The notes: a model not told the origin generated them from the sequence alone. 47,966 nucleotides of DNA from Defluviitaleaceae bacterium (GCA_009785605.1 WQVY01000011.1:1-47966); one strand, 5' to 3'; counted from the first letter of the stretch, positions 35,142 to 43,894 are shown. Numbers and translations: made by a program.

Positions 35142-38100
35142 ATGGGACTACTGCAAAAAAGACCAATACAAGTTGGGTTGCTATGCATAGTTGCAATAAT
35201 AAGTATTGCACTTACAGTATTTTTTGTGCTTAGAAATGGGGATGACGAAGTGATAGGGATAGGTCATGAAGTTACAACAAACGAAACCAATAATATTAAC
35301 GGCGAAGATACAACAAGGCATGAGCCTATAGTAGCTCACGCCAACCCTGCCGATATAGTAATGACAGCCCTGACGTGGGAACATATAAGAGGCACAAATA
35401 TATCTGACAGGCACGTAGCGTCTAATTTGGATTTTTGGCAGACTATAGAAGCCTTCCCCGACGCAGTTATATCATGGGCCACAAGCGACAACGATATCAT
35501 AGACCTGAACGGCAGGGTGTCGCGCCCACAGGGTGGGGATGCAATAGTAAGTGTTACCGTAACTGCCGAAGTTGGCACGTATCAAGCCACCAGGACCCTC
35601 ATATTAACAGTCCCGTCCTTTGACTTTGTGGTTGGTGAGGTTGGTCATGCAATAGCTACCATGTTCCCTACAAAGGACTTTGTTATTTCGGACTTTATTG
35701 TTACAGACTTTGGGGCTATGGCCGTACCGGGTTATGATAACAGGGAGGCTTTCCAAACCGCTATTGATGCCGCGCACAATGCCGGGGGTGGGGTTGTGTT
35801 TATCCCGGCTGGCAACTACGAATTTCATAGTACACGCACAAACTCTATAAGTGTGCGCCACCGCACCGGGCCATTGGGGTCAGACGAAGAGCGGCGTAGT
35901 TTTACTTACGAATACGTACTAACACTACCCCAGGGCGTGCAACTACGCGGCGACTGGGTAAGCCCGGTATATGACGGGGTCAAGGGCACGATATTGGAAG
36001 TCCATGTTGGGCACAACTCACCAAACGCCAGCAACGAGGTACCAACTTGGTGGAACGACCCCCAAGCAGGCGGCGAACTGTTTAGCACCTACACCAATGT
36101 ATCCGACAGGTTTATAGAAATGAACGAGTCCACAGGCGTTACCAACCTGTCTATATGGCATCCCAACCAGGATATAAACAATGTCGTACCATACCCATGG
36201 GCGCTATTTCAGACTCATGGCAACAGTGCCACTATAGAAAATGTGACATTGGTAAACTCGTACAACGGCTTTATTTCCGCACCAAGTGAGTTGCATTATG
36301 TCCTAAACAGCTACATGACCGCCCTCAACACCGCTATCCAAGTGCATGTATGTACAGATATAGGGCGCATAGAAAACGTACGCATAAGCCCAGAGTTTTG
36401 GGCCAACTCTGGCTTGCCCAACGCGCCAAGCCTGGCCGCTGTAAGGGGGCGCACAAGGGCTTACGGTACAGGTTTTAGAATGCACCGCTCGGACTGGGAA
36501 TATGTTGCACATTTGTATGTAACGGGCTACAACATAGGCATGTGGGTAGGGCGCGAGCCGGGCTTTGTACATTCGCCCAACGCGCAATTCTTTGATATCC
36601 GCCTTACAGACAATGTAACAAGCTTGTATGTGCAAGATGTTAACCCATATGGGTTGCTTATTTCAAATTCTATAATTGGCGGCGATACCGCGGTATATTT
36701 TTACGAGTATTTCCAGACCTCTGTACAGTTTAACGGGGTAGAATTTATAGGGCCTATTGTAAGTGACGGGCGCGGCGGGGTTATTTCGTTTGAGAGCTGC
36801 ATATTTGACCACAATAGTGGCTATGCACTAGAAATAAACAGCGGCAACGTGATATTAACCCAAAGCCGGTTTGCAAGCCCAACGCGTCACATACACTTGG
36901 GTGATGATGTAAATACCGTCACGGCTTTAAACTCCGGCTATGGGCAACAACCATACCAGAGGCAAATTGCCATCACAGGCAGCGGGCAGTTGGTTGATGT
37001 AGTAAACAACGAAGCGTTTTTGATTGATGAAATCCCCTCAAACATAAGGACAGATATAGACATACACCCAAGGCCACCGCTGGACTATGTGCTAAGAGCC
37101 GACTTGCCAAGAGCCACAGAATTTGACAATGTCCGGCCAACTGTAGATGTATCCGCTGAGCTACAAGCATCACTGGACGCGGTTGCAGCACTTGGTGGTG
37201 GTACGGTATTTTTGCCAGCCGGCAGGTATCTGGTTAATAACCCCATAGTCATACCATCAAACGTAGAGTTAAGGGGTACGTGGGATGTCCAGCACCATAC
37301 CCAAGGTGGCGGGACCGCGATTTTTACGGAGCATACAGGCGGGCATATGGGCGAAAGTGGGCCTTCGCTAATACAGTTGCAAGCCAACTCCGGCATAAGG
37401 GGCTTTAATATAGCCCAGACCAACCTGACAGAAGGCGGCTATACTGCCAACAACCCAAGGCGGACTCCTTTCTTGATACAGGGGCAGGGGCACAATGTGC
37501 ATGCAATAAATATCACAATATCTTTAGGCGACAAGGGCATTGACCTTTTCACATACGACACTAGCGGCCATTATGTAGATTATTTTGCAGGGGCAATAAC
37601 AAGGGCCGGCATATGGGTAGGCGGCGGTGCAGATGGTGGCTTTATTCGCAATATGCAGTTAAACCCGCACTATGCACTACGCTTCCCAAGGGGTGGCCAG
37701 GGTTATCCCAACCCAGGCAACGACGGCAACGGTTTTTACCTGTTTATCCAGGGCAATAGCAGTGCGCTGCGTTTTGGGGATGTTACAAACCAGACCATTT
37801 TTAACAATTTTGTTTTTGGCTCTGTTTATGGAATCCACTTTGTAAGAGACGAGATTACCGGGCAATACCCTGGTGAGATAACAGTCGTAGGGCATGGCTC
37901 GGATGGTTGCACTTTTGCCTTGAATGTAGAGTCCGCAGGGCCATATACCCGCATAACCGCCATTAACTCACAGCTAGTAAACACATATATCGTAGACCAG
38001 CCCGTGCGGGCATACGTGCTAATGGGAGACAGGGACCAACCCAACAATCCTAGAGTCCACCCAGATGCAGAGCTTACGCTGTTTAACACATCTTTCTGGG

Positions 38101-38825
38101 GGAGCCCCACGGTTGGCGCAATAATTAGTAGCGGAATAGTACGCTTTAGGCAAGCCAATTTCTCGCAAGTGGGGATGCCAGGGGTGGATGTGCTTGGCGG
38201 CAGTGTGTATACTTCTAGTTCGTTTTTTGCCAATGCCAGGTCGGGTCATGACTCTAGTGCCCATGTGCGTTTACATGAAAGCGGTAACAGGGTTAACTTT
38301 TCTAATAACTTCTATGTTGGTGGTATAGGCATTAACACGGCGCGGCCTATGTATTCCTTTGGTTCGGACATAGCAAGGTATTTCGACCCGAGTGTTATAA
38401 CACTGTCTGGCATGGGAAGTGCGCGTTTTAACCCTGTCATAGACGGTGAAATGGAAGGTGACCTACATGGCTGGACACGTTCGCCCGCATGGTTGCGTTT
38501 TAACAATATAGACTTGGCAAATGGTATCGCAAGTTTCGCGTTCCAATATGCCCATGGGGCGGACCCTATACCGCTTGTGGCTGAGCTGCGGGTCGCGTTG
38601 GCCGGTACAGATATAACAGGGGCAGATGTTTTTGAGCTTACATCTCTTGTAGGCAGGATAGAAACAATGTCTACCAACACAGGGGATTGGCACGCGCCTG
38701 GCAATGTTGTGCTTGAGGAGAATATATATTACCCCGGCGGTGGGATGATGGATGTGTATGTGCTATTTATGCCTGGTGGGATTAATTTTGTGGATGTAGT
38801 AATTAACTTAAACATTGATGGTTAA
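35142..38825 (+). CDS. Membrane-anchored twin beta-helix (pectate-lyase-like) protein with atrophied Ig domain
   Basis: 1227 residues. N-terminal hydrophobic anchor (~10-30). Residues ~65-170 match the atrophied bacterial Ig (aBig) pattern: TALTWEHIRGTN, ISWATSDNDIIDLNGRVSRP, ATRTLILTV. Two right-handed beta-helix domains follow, each opened by the pectate-lyase-superfamily signature: FIVTDFGAMAVPGYDNREAF with AGGGVVFIPAGNYEF (~185-235), and AELQASLDAVAALGGGTVFL (~670-700). The C-terminal ~130 residues form a beta domain (HGWTRSPAWLRFNNIDL). Such proteins are polysaccharide lyases or hydrolases of acidic or branched glycans; I cannot identify catalytic residues, so substrate is open. ATG 35142 with GGGGGTG upstream. 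Confidence 0.75.
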   Translation: MGLLQKRPIQVGLLCIVAIISIALTVFFVLRNGDDEVIGIGHEVTTNETNNINGEDTTRHEPIVAHANPADIVMTALTWEHIRGTNISDRHVASNLDFWQTIEAFPDAVISWATSDNDIIDLNGRVSRPQGGDAIVSVTVTAEVGTYQATRTLILTVPSFDFVVGEVGHAIATMFPTKDFVISDFIVTDFGAMAVPGYDNREAFQTAIDAAHNAGGGVVFIPAGNYEFHSTRTNSISVRHRTGPLGSDEERRSFTYEYVLTLPQGVQLRGDWVSPVYDGVKGTILEVHVGHNSPNASNEVPTWWNDPQAGGELFSTYTNVSDRFIEMNESTGVTNLSIWHPNQDINNVVPYPWALFQTHGNSATIENVTLVNSYNGFISAPSELHYVLNSYMTALNTAIQVHVCTDIGRIENVRISPEFWANSGLPNAPSLAAVRGRTRAYGTGFRMHRSDWEYVAHLYVTGYNIGMWVGREPGFVHSPNAQFFDIRLTDNVTSLYVQDVNPYGLLISNSIIGGDTAVYFYEYFQTSVQFNGVEFIGPIVSDGRGGVISFESCIFDHNSGYALEINSGNVILTQSRFASPTRHIHLGDDVNTVTALNSGYGQQPYQRQIAITGSGQLVDVVNNEAFLIDEIPSNIRTDIDIHPRPPLDYVLRADLPRATEFDNVRPTVDVSAELQASLDAVAALGGGTVFLPAGRYLVNNPIVIPSNVELRGTWDVQHHTQGGGTAIFTEHTGGHMGESGPSLIQLQANSGIRGFNIAQTNLTEGGYTANNPRRTPFLIQGQGHNVHAINITISLGDKGIDLFTYDTSGHYVDYFAGAITRAGIWVGGGADGGFIRNMQLNPHYALRFPRGGQGYPNPGNDGNGFYLFIQGNSSALRFGDVTNQTIFNNFVFGSVYGIHFVRDEITGQYPGEITVVGHGSDGCTFALNVESAGPYTRITAINSQLVNTYIVDQPVRAYVLMGDRDQPNNPRVHPDAELTLFNTSFWGSPTVGAIISSGIVRFRQANFSQVGMPGVDVLGGSVYTSSSFFANARSGHDSSAHVRLHESGNRVNFSNNFYVGGIGINTARPMYSFGSDIARYFDPSVITLSGMGSARFNPVIDGEMEGDLHGWTRSPAWLRFNNIDLANGIASFAFQYAHGADPIPLVAELRVALAGTDITGADVFELTSLVGRIETMSTNTGDWHAPGNVVLEENIYYPGGGMMDVYVLFMPGGINFVDVVINLNIDG

Positions 38826-38894
38826 GAGCCCGGTTTTGATGATTGGGCCAAAAGCGATTTGCCGTCTATGGACACAGCTTTTAAGGAGACTAAT

Positions 38895-40487
38895 ATGGAC
38901 AACGAACTAAAAGGTAAAGTAGTAGCAGGGTACCAGGCATGGTTCCGCGCGTCTGAAGATTTGGATGACGGCTGGATCCACTGGAGCCGCAAACAGGCCC
39001 CAGGTACAGGAAAGCCCTCATTTGAAATATTCCCAGACACGCGAGAGTATCCAGAAGATGTGCTATACCCCTCTGGATATTCGCAATTGGGCGATGGACG
39101 TGAGTCAAAGCTGTTTTCTTCCCGTACAAGTCAAGCAATTGACCTCCACTTCTCATGGGCAAAGGACTATGGAATAGACTGCCTGGCCCTGCAGCGCTTC
39201 TACAGCGAAATAGTGCCCGAAAGGCTAGAATCCCACTACAACAAAGACCATTTGCAGTTTATTAAAGCATCGGCAGAGAAGCATGGCAGGATGTTCTATG
39301 TGATGTATGATTTTTCTGGCGCGGCGCGGCATGGCGATACAATTGTAGACGGCTGCACCAGCGACTGGGTTATCCAAGTCGAGGAATCAGGTCTAATAAA
39401 CAGCCCCAACTATGCGTGCTATGAAGGCAAAAAAATTGTATGCCTGTGGGGCCTTACAGGACTAGACTCGTGGCGCTACCCGTCGGCAAAAAACGCACTG
39501 GCACTAATACAATGGTTTAGAAATCGCGGTTACTATGTTATTGGCGGCTTCCCAGACAACGATTGGGCGCTGGTTACAGATGATTATGCCGCAGTATACC
39601 GTGAGGCAGATATGATTTCCCCATGGGTAGTAGGGCGCTTTGGGCCTGGTGGTGTAGAAAAATGGTGGGAGCCAGTTTTCAAACGTGAGCGCGAATACTG
39701 CATAAAACACGGTAAGGCATACATGCCTGTGGCTTTCCCTGGGTTTGCATGGTGCAGCTTTAATGGCGGCTATGCAAACGCAATCCCAAGGCAAAGCGGG
39801 CAATTCTTTTGGGACCAGGCGAAGTTTTTGCTTACCCAAGGTATCGAAAATATCTACTTGGCTATGTTTGATGAATATGACGAAGCCACTGCCTTCATGA
39901 AGGCAGCGGAAGACTCTACACAAATACCTGTTGGGGAGTCGTATTTCCTTACGCTTAGTGTTGACGGTTATTGGCTATCGTCAGATTACTATCTGCGGCT
40001 TGCCGGGGCTGTGGGCCAACACATACGAAGCGGCCAACCCGTGAGTGAGGTCCCGCCTGTGGCACATTCTACTGGCCCGGTGTATTGGCGCAACGGCTTT
40101 GAGATGCGTGACTACTACCACATAGATAAAAAAGAGCATTATACCGCCACGGTAGATATAGGCCTGTTTGAAGATAAGCCCATGCAAGGCAATGTGACGG
40201 CTAGTGTTGTAGAAAGCAGTTACGGCAAAGGCAAATATGCACTTCACATAAAAGGTACCGGCACATACAAGATAGCAACTACTAAAATTGATTGTAAGAA
40301 GCCTCTAGCACTTACTTACGCCGCCAGTATAGAAGGGATACAGGTAGGGGTTGTGCTAGAAGACGGTAGTTGTATGTTTAAGCCAAGTGGAGAAGCGTTT
40401 TCTGTAACAGGCAAAATATACGGCATTGCTGTGTCTATAGGCGGTGGCGAGGGCTTTGTTGACGCAATTGTGTTGCAAGAAGCCTGA
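38895..40487 (+). CDS. Cytoplasmic GH71/GH99-like glycosidase
   Basis: 530 residues, no signal. Opening VVAGYQAWFRASEDLDDGWI and WSRKQAPGTGKPS, then SWAKDYGIDCLALQRFYSE, YVMYDFSGA, YYVIGGFPDNDW, PVAFPGFAW and IYLAMFDEYDEATAFM follow the TIM-barrel pattern of GH71/99-type enzymes, with the acidic DEYDE cluster as candidate catalytic site. The C-terminal ~130 residues form a beta-sandwich. GH99 enzymes are endo-alpha-1,2-mannosidases; that would suit the GH38-like gene of the locus, but the assignment is by resemblance only. ATG 38895 is selected for AAGGAG 7 bases upstream; the frame continues open to 38859 without a ribosome site. Confidence 0.75.
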   Translation: MDNELKGKVVAGYQAWFRASEDLDDGWIHWSRKQAPGTGKPSFEIFPDTREYPEDVLYPSGYSQLGDGRESKLFSSRTSQAIDLHFSWAKDYGIDCLALQRFYSEIVPERLESHYNKDHLQFIKASAEKHGRMFYVMYDFSGAARHGDTIVDGCTSDWVIQVEESGLINSPNYACYEGKKIVCLWGLTGLDSWRYPSAKNALALIQWFRNRGYYVIGGFPDNDWALVTDDYAAVYREADMISPWVVGRFGPGGVEKWWEPVFKREREYCIKHGKAYMPVAFPGFAWCSFNGGYANAIPRQSGQFFWDQAKFLLTQGIENIYLAMFDEYDEATAFMKAAEDSTQIPVGESYFLTLSVDGYWLSSDYYLRLAGAVGQHIRSGQPVSEVPPVAHSTGPVYWRNGFEMRDYYHIDKKEHYTATVDIGLFEDKPMQGNVTASVVESSYGKGKYALHIKGTGTYKIATTKIDCKKPLALTYAASIEGIQVGVVLEDGSCMFKPSGEAFSVTGKIYGIAVSIGGGEGFVDAIVLQEA

Positions 40488-40571
40488 GAAAAGCGGCGTA
40501 GCCGTACTTTAATGAAAAATGATATAATCCTAATATAAACAACAATTGTTATAATATTTGGGGGAAATTGC

Positions 40572-41615
40572 ATGAGAAGTGCGGTTATGCAAGCAATATT
40601 AGAAATATCATGTTTATTTATGATATCAGTAGCAATACCACTTGCCGCATACGCGTATCAAGAGCCAGAGCCCCGTATCCACATTGCACTTGGCGACTCT
40701 GTATCTGCTGGGTTTGGGGTAGACGATACTACCAGGTATACCGCTCTTTTTTCGGAAATGTTAAAACAAAGGGATTATATAAATAAATATGTAAACATGG
40801 CAGAAGACGGTTTTACCAGTGCCATGCTATTAAACTTTCTTAACAACATAGACGAGTATAGTCTAAGCCATTTCCAAGATGCATATGTAATAACCCTTAA
40901 TATTGGTGGCAACGACATCCTTACTCCGCTAATAAGCTATCTCCCCACCCCAGAAGACGCCGCAAGCATGGTTTCAGAGCTATGGGAGTTTATACATGAA
41001 GCAATGGCCATCGTGCCAGAAGTAAGGGGTGTGGCCACCGAGTTCCAAGACGCACTAGACAACCTCAACCTCTGGCGAGTGTGGGAAATACCAGCCCTTA
41101 ATAGAATGGTGCAAAGTGCAATGCCCGTACTTGGCGATGTAACAAGCTTGTTTGATAGAGTTGATAATCTTCAGCTTGTACAGCTGTTACCGCTTTTGAG
41201 CGGCGAGTTTTCACCTGAGCTGGAAGCCGCATTAACAACCGGTGCAGCCGCATTTGAAGATAATTTTAACGAGATACTAGCATGGCTTAGTATTCATGCA
41301 CCGGAAGCGGTGATTATTGTCAACACGGTTTATAACCCTGTGCCAAATCAGCTTTTGGGTATGTCGCTAGAAGGGCTTTCTTATAGGGCCAATGAGCTAA
41401 TAGTATTTATAAACGGCACAATATTAGAAGGAAGTGAAGCAAAAGGGTACTTGGTAGCAGACGTATATACCGGCTTTGCAAGCGAGCCGGATAGTATTAT
41501 GAACTTTTTTATGGATACAACTGCGCTTACCTTCTCTTTTGACATAATCCACCCCAACGCGGCTGGGCATGAGTTGATTGCAGGTCTTAACTATGAGTTG
41601 TTTAATACGCGGTAG
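40572..41615 (+). CDS. Secreted SGNH/GDSL-type esterase or lipase
   Basis: 347 residues. Signal peptide (LFMISVAIPLAAYA), then block I IALGDSVSAGFG (Ser43), Gly block, LNIGGNDIL (Asn of block III) and DIIHPNAAGH (Asp and His of block V). SGNH enzymes deacetylate polysaccharides or cleave esters; acting outside the cell beside glycan hydrolases it may remove acyl groups. A GGGGG site precedes the ATG. A TATAAT at 40550 overlapping the palindrome AACAATTGTT suggests its own promoter, but no good -35 is seen. It is the last gene before the truncated selC. Confidence 0.88.
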   Translation: MRSAVMQAILEISCLFMISVAIPLAAYAYQEPEPRIHIALGDSVSAGFGVDDTTRYTALFSEMLKQRDYINKYVNMAEDGFTSAMLLNFLNNIDEYSLSHFQDAYVITLNIGGNDILTPLISYLPTPEDAASMVSELWEFIHEAMAIVPEVRGVATEFQDALDNLNLWRVWEIPALNRMVQSAMPVLGDVTSLFDRVDNLQLVQLLPLLSGEFSPELEAALTTGAAAFEDNFNEILAWLSIHAPEAVIIVNTVYNPVPNQLLGMSLEGLSYRANELIVFINGTILEGSEAKGYLVADVYTGFASEPDSIMNFFMDTTALTFSFDIIHPNAAGHELIAGLNYELFNTR

Positions 41616-41619
41616 AGGA

Positions 41620-41648
41620 TAGACATATAAGCCGATACAGCCTATAAT
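41620..41648 (+). promoter_or_regulatory. Promoter of the (truncated) tRNA-Sec gene
   Basis: TAGACA (41620-41625), 17-base spacer, TATAAT (41643-41648), 22 bases before the first tRNA base. A normal stable-RNA promoter placement. Confidence 0.6.
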
Positions 41649-41670
41649 CTAATCGTACAACAACCCCAAT

Positions 41671-41712
41671 GGGAGTGGATGGTTGCTGGTGTGGCCCCTG
41701 GTCTTCAAAACC
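41671..41712 (+). pseudogene. selC: 5' half of selenocysteine tRNA (selC), broken after the anticodon loop
   Basis: The architecture matches bacterial tRNA-Sec: 8-nt acceptor strand GGGAGTGG, AT linker, 6-bp D stem GGTTGC/GTGGCC (with G-U pairs) closing a 4-nt TGGT loop, one linker C, anticodon stem CTGGT, loop CTTCAAA with anticodon TCA (41705-41707), then ACC. E. coli tRNA-Sec has the same 8-2-6-4-6-1-5-7 spacing. After ACC the sequence should continue AG and the long variable arm, but it runs TTTTGCAG into an unrelated AT-rich stretch; no T arm or CCACTCCC acceptor strand is found in the window. The break adjoins an integrase gene, so 41698-41712 is probably one attachment-site copy. The remaining half is expected beyond the right edge. 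Confidence 0.85.
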
Positions 41713-41751
41713 TTTTGCAGCCAAATTAAAATAAATTTTTATCAGATGCAC

Positions 41752-41795
41752 AAACCCTTCAAAGCCAATGACAGTAAGCCTTTGAGGGGTTTTTC
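41752..41795 (+). terminator. Rho-independent terminator at the element's left end
   Basis: 13-bp stem (41752-41764 with 41780-41792, one G-U pair) followed by TTTTC. It would end transcripts coming from the selC promoter. Confidence 0.8.
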
Positions 41796-41832
41796 TATTT
41801 CCTGTTAAACTCTTGATTTTCCTGTTTAGCCC

Positions 41833-41860
41833 TTGACAACAAGTGATATTTCTTTATGAT
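41833..41860 (+). promoter_or_regulatory. int: Promoter of the integrase gene
   Basis: TTGACA (41833-41838), 16-base spacer, TATGAT (41855-41860). The region just downstream carries the nested repeats at 41841-41896. Confidence 0.7.
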
Positions 41861-41896
41861 AAGTGATAAACAAGTGATATAAATATCATTTATCAC
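41841..41896. repeat. AAGTGATA direct repeats and nested palindrome upstream of int
   Basis: AAGTGATA occurs at 41841, 41861 and 41872. GTGATAAA (41863-41870) is mirrored by TTTATCAC (41889-41896), enclosing the inverted repeat TGATAT-AA-ATATCA (41875-41888). These overlap the int promoter's -10 and transcription start, and could be repressor operators or integrase arm-type/directionality sites. Confidence 0.6.
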
Positions 41897-41924
41897 AGCA
41901 AGGATTAGGAAGGGGTAAACACAA

Positions 41925-43055
41925 GTGAAACGAAAAAAAGGCGAGGGCATGATTCGGGAGTATGAACCGGGAAAATGGTTAGCCAGATTAACAATAAACG
42001 GTAAACAGAAAGCGTTTTACGGAAAATCTGAAAAAGAAGCAACAAAGAAGTTGAATGAGTTTAAACTCAAAATCAGCAAGGGTAAGAGAAACCTTAGAAA
42101 TATACAATACTCTGACTTCTTGGACATATGGCTTAAACGTAAAAAGATGGAGCTAAAACCACAATCATATCATAGACTTGTCTATACAGTTGACGGACAT
42201 ATAAAACCTACAATCGGGTTCTATCTTCTTGATAAAATTGATGATGCACTAATCCAAGAAGAAGTAATTAACGCCAAGTCAAAAACGCACTCCTATTCCT
42301 CTGTGAAAAAAATTTATGATGCATTAAATGAGAGCCTAAGGTTTGCCAAGAGCAACGGAGACATTACCCATAACCCTGTTGACTTGGTGGTCATGCCGAC
42401 ACAAGCAAGTAAAACATTTGCCAATAAGAAAAAGGAAGCTGGAGGCAACATTGAGATATTATCAACCGATGAAATAAAGCGTTTTATTACAGTTGCACCT
42501 GCTGCTTATAAAAGCGGCAAGCCCATTTTCCCCAATGGCATGATGTTTATTCTTATGCTTAATACGGGCATCCGTATTGGTGAGGCAGTAGCGGTTAGCT
42601 GGGAGGATTATGATGATGCAGATAAGACGCTAAGAATAAGTGCCAGCATAATCCAAAACAAAGATGAAGCCGGTAGGAACTTTATTGAAAGGCAAGAAAG
42701 CGTGAAAACTAGAAATAGCGAGAGGATACTCAAACTAAATTCTAAAGCACTAGATGCTCTACCCACTAAAAAAAGCTCTGGCTATATTTTTTGCACAAAA
42801 GATGGCAACCCTATTCATCCAAGGTCTGCCCGTGACATGCTAGATAGGATGCTAGTAAGAGCAGAAATCCCACATAAATCAACCCATGTATTCAGACATA
42901 CATTCGCCAGTAGGCTATTTGAAAAAGACGTTGACGTTAAAGTTGTTTCAGAATTGCTTGGACATGCAAGTGTAGCAACTACCTACAATACCTATATAAC
43001 GCTTATAAAGAAGCGAAAGGCTAAGGCGATGGAGGCCATTGAAGATATGTATTGA
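41925..43055 (+). CDS. int: Tyrosine site-specific integrase
   Basis: 376 residues. An AP2-like arm-binding domain at the N-terminus (~5-50; EGMIREYEPGKWLARLTING), a SAM-like core-binding domain (~60-160) and the catalytic domain (~180-370) with Arg217 (LNTGIRIGEAV), Lys261, His321-x-x-Arg324 (HVFRHTFAS), His347 (ELLGHAS) and nucleophile Tyr357. All catalytic residues are present, so it looks active. Begins with GTG 41925 after GGAAGGGG. Its position about 210 bases from the broken tRNA-Sec points to the anticodon arm of selC as its target. Integrases of Tn916/phage type share this domain order. Confidence 0.95.
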   Translation: MKRKKGEGMIREYEPGKWLARLTINGKQKAFYGKSEKEATKKLNEFKLKISKGKRNLRNIQYSDFLDIWLKRKKMELKPQSYHRLVYTVDGHIKPTIGFYLLDKIDDALIQEEVINAKSKTHSYSSVKKIYDALNESLRFAKSNGDITHNPVDLVVMPTQASKTFANKKKEAGGNIEILSTDEIKRFITVAPAAYKSGKPIFPNGMMFILMLNTGIRIGEAVAVSWEDYDDADKTLRISASIIQNKDEAGRNFIERQESVKTRNSERILKLNSKALDALPTKKSSGYIFCTKDGNPIHPRSARDMLDRMLVRAEIPHKSTHVFRHTFASRLFEKDVDVKVVSELLGHASVATTYNTYITLIKKRKAKAMEAIEDMY

Positions 43056-43067
43056 TGAAACTAAAAT

Positions 43068-43118
43068 ACCCTTCCTGATTAAACGCCCTAAAAGGCAACC
43101 ACTAAGGAAGGGTTTTTT
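43068..43118 (+). terminator. int: Rho-independent terminator after int
   Basis: Stem ACCCTTCCT / AGGAAGGGT (43068-43076 with 43105-43113) followed by TTTTTT. Within the long loop, GCCC...GGC gives a smaller inner pairing. Confidence 0.85.
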
Positions 43119-43181
43119 GTAGTCATAAAACCTCTGTTTGTCTAATCGTTCCATTGCTCCTACTAAGGTATAGGTGCAATG

Positions 43182-43421
43182 CTATACAAGCGTTTCTTTC
43201 TCTCCTAACAACCACAGGATATCAACATTCATTGCCTTAGCAATAGTAATTAGTTCCGAGTCAGAAACAATTCGCTCTTCATTTTCAATTTTGGATAGCG
43301 TAGATTGAGATATCTGTAAGCCGCCCAAATGTAGTTTTGCCAATAAGTCCGACTGATGCATTGGGGGATTCTGCATAGCACGGTATATCCGTATTTTGCG
43401 ACCAATAATATTCTTGCCCAC
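43182..43421 (-). CDS. Xre-family helix-turn-helix regulator
   Basis: 79 residues. Cro/CI-type HTH: IGRKIRIYRAMQ, DLLAKLHLGGLQISQSTLSKIENEERIVSDSELITIAKAMNVDILWLLG. The loop between the first two HTH helices is a few residues longer than usual. GTG 43421 is taken as start because AAGGGG lies 8 bases upstream; GTG 43430 abuts that site. It is divergent from the small membrane protein gene; candidate operators ATTCTKAATTGGA occur twice in the shared region. It probably controls int or the cargo, as in temperate elements. Confidence 0.85.
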   Translation of the reverse strand: MGKNIIGRKIRIYRAMQNPPMHQSDLLAKLHLGGLQISQSTLSKIENEERIVSDSELITIAKAMNVDILWLLGEKETLV

Positions 43422-43448
43422 TGTACACACCCCTTTTAAGCAATTTTT

Positions 43449-43519
43449 ATTCTGAATTGGATTTTATATGACGTTGTGCTACAATGTTTTACGTATCAGA
43501 ATAAATATTCTTAATTGGA
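43449..43519. repeat. Two copies of ATTCTKAATTGGA, possible Xre operators
   Basis: ATTCTGAATTGGA (43449-43461) and ATTCTTAATTGGA (43507-43519) differ at one base and are 58 bases apart; CAGAAT at 43497 is a partial inverse. They lie between the divergent Xre gene and the next gene; the second includes the GGA of that gene's ribosome site. Confidence 0.45.
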
Positions 43520-43526
43520 AAGTGAA

Positions 43527-43838
43527 ATGAAAATGAAATATGCTTTTATAAGAAATGCGCTTGCTATTGGTGGTTTGCTTGTCATAATATATTTATTGTT
43601 CCTATTCACTAGCGGTAGACACATGCACCAGCGACTAAGTGGAACTTGGATTAGCGAATGTAGGCGAATTGAATATGCATTTAACGATAGCGAGTATACG
43701 CTTAATAGAAACAGTACCGGCACGTTTAGAGTGCGTGGGAGTAGAATCATATTTATAGAATATGGACGCTCCTACCATGTAAGGGTGACACGCACATATA
43801 TGATTTTGGACGGGGTTCACTACCTTAGAAACGATTGA
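43527..43838 (+). CDS. Small single-TM protein with a beta-rich outer domain, unknown
   Basis: 103 residues. N-terminal basic stretch, one transmembrane helix (ALAIGGLLVIIYLLFLFTS, ~11-29), then ~70 residues with a lipocalin/DUF-like rhythm (LSGTWISECRRIEYAF, FRVRGSRIIFIEYGRSYHVR) that may form a small beta barrel. No known family recognised. ATG 43527 follows GGAAAG. It is the first plus-strand cargo gene and is separated from the cyclase-like gene by 177 bases containing a promoter, so it is not clearly part of that module. Confidence 0.6.
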   Translation: MKMKYAFIRNALAIGGLLVIIYLLFLFTSGRHMHQRLSGTWISECRRIEYAFNDSEYTLNRNSTGTFRVRGSRIIFIEYGRSYHVRVTRTYMILDGVHYLRND

Positions 43839-43894
43839 AGGAAATGGAAATTTTATTTACTATACCTTTGCGTACACTAATTGATTATGAAATA

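Noticed and set aside
40541-40555. AACAATTGTT palindrome with TATAAT before the esterase gene as operator/promoter
   Set aside because: Single copy in the window and no acceptable -35 box, so kept only as a remark in the esterase entry.
41713-41830. A rebuilt 3' half of tRNA-Sec directly after the break
   Set aside because: No anticodon-stem continuation ACCAG, no T-arm sequence and no acceptor strand pairing with GGGAGTGG in this stretch.
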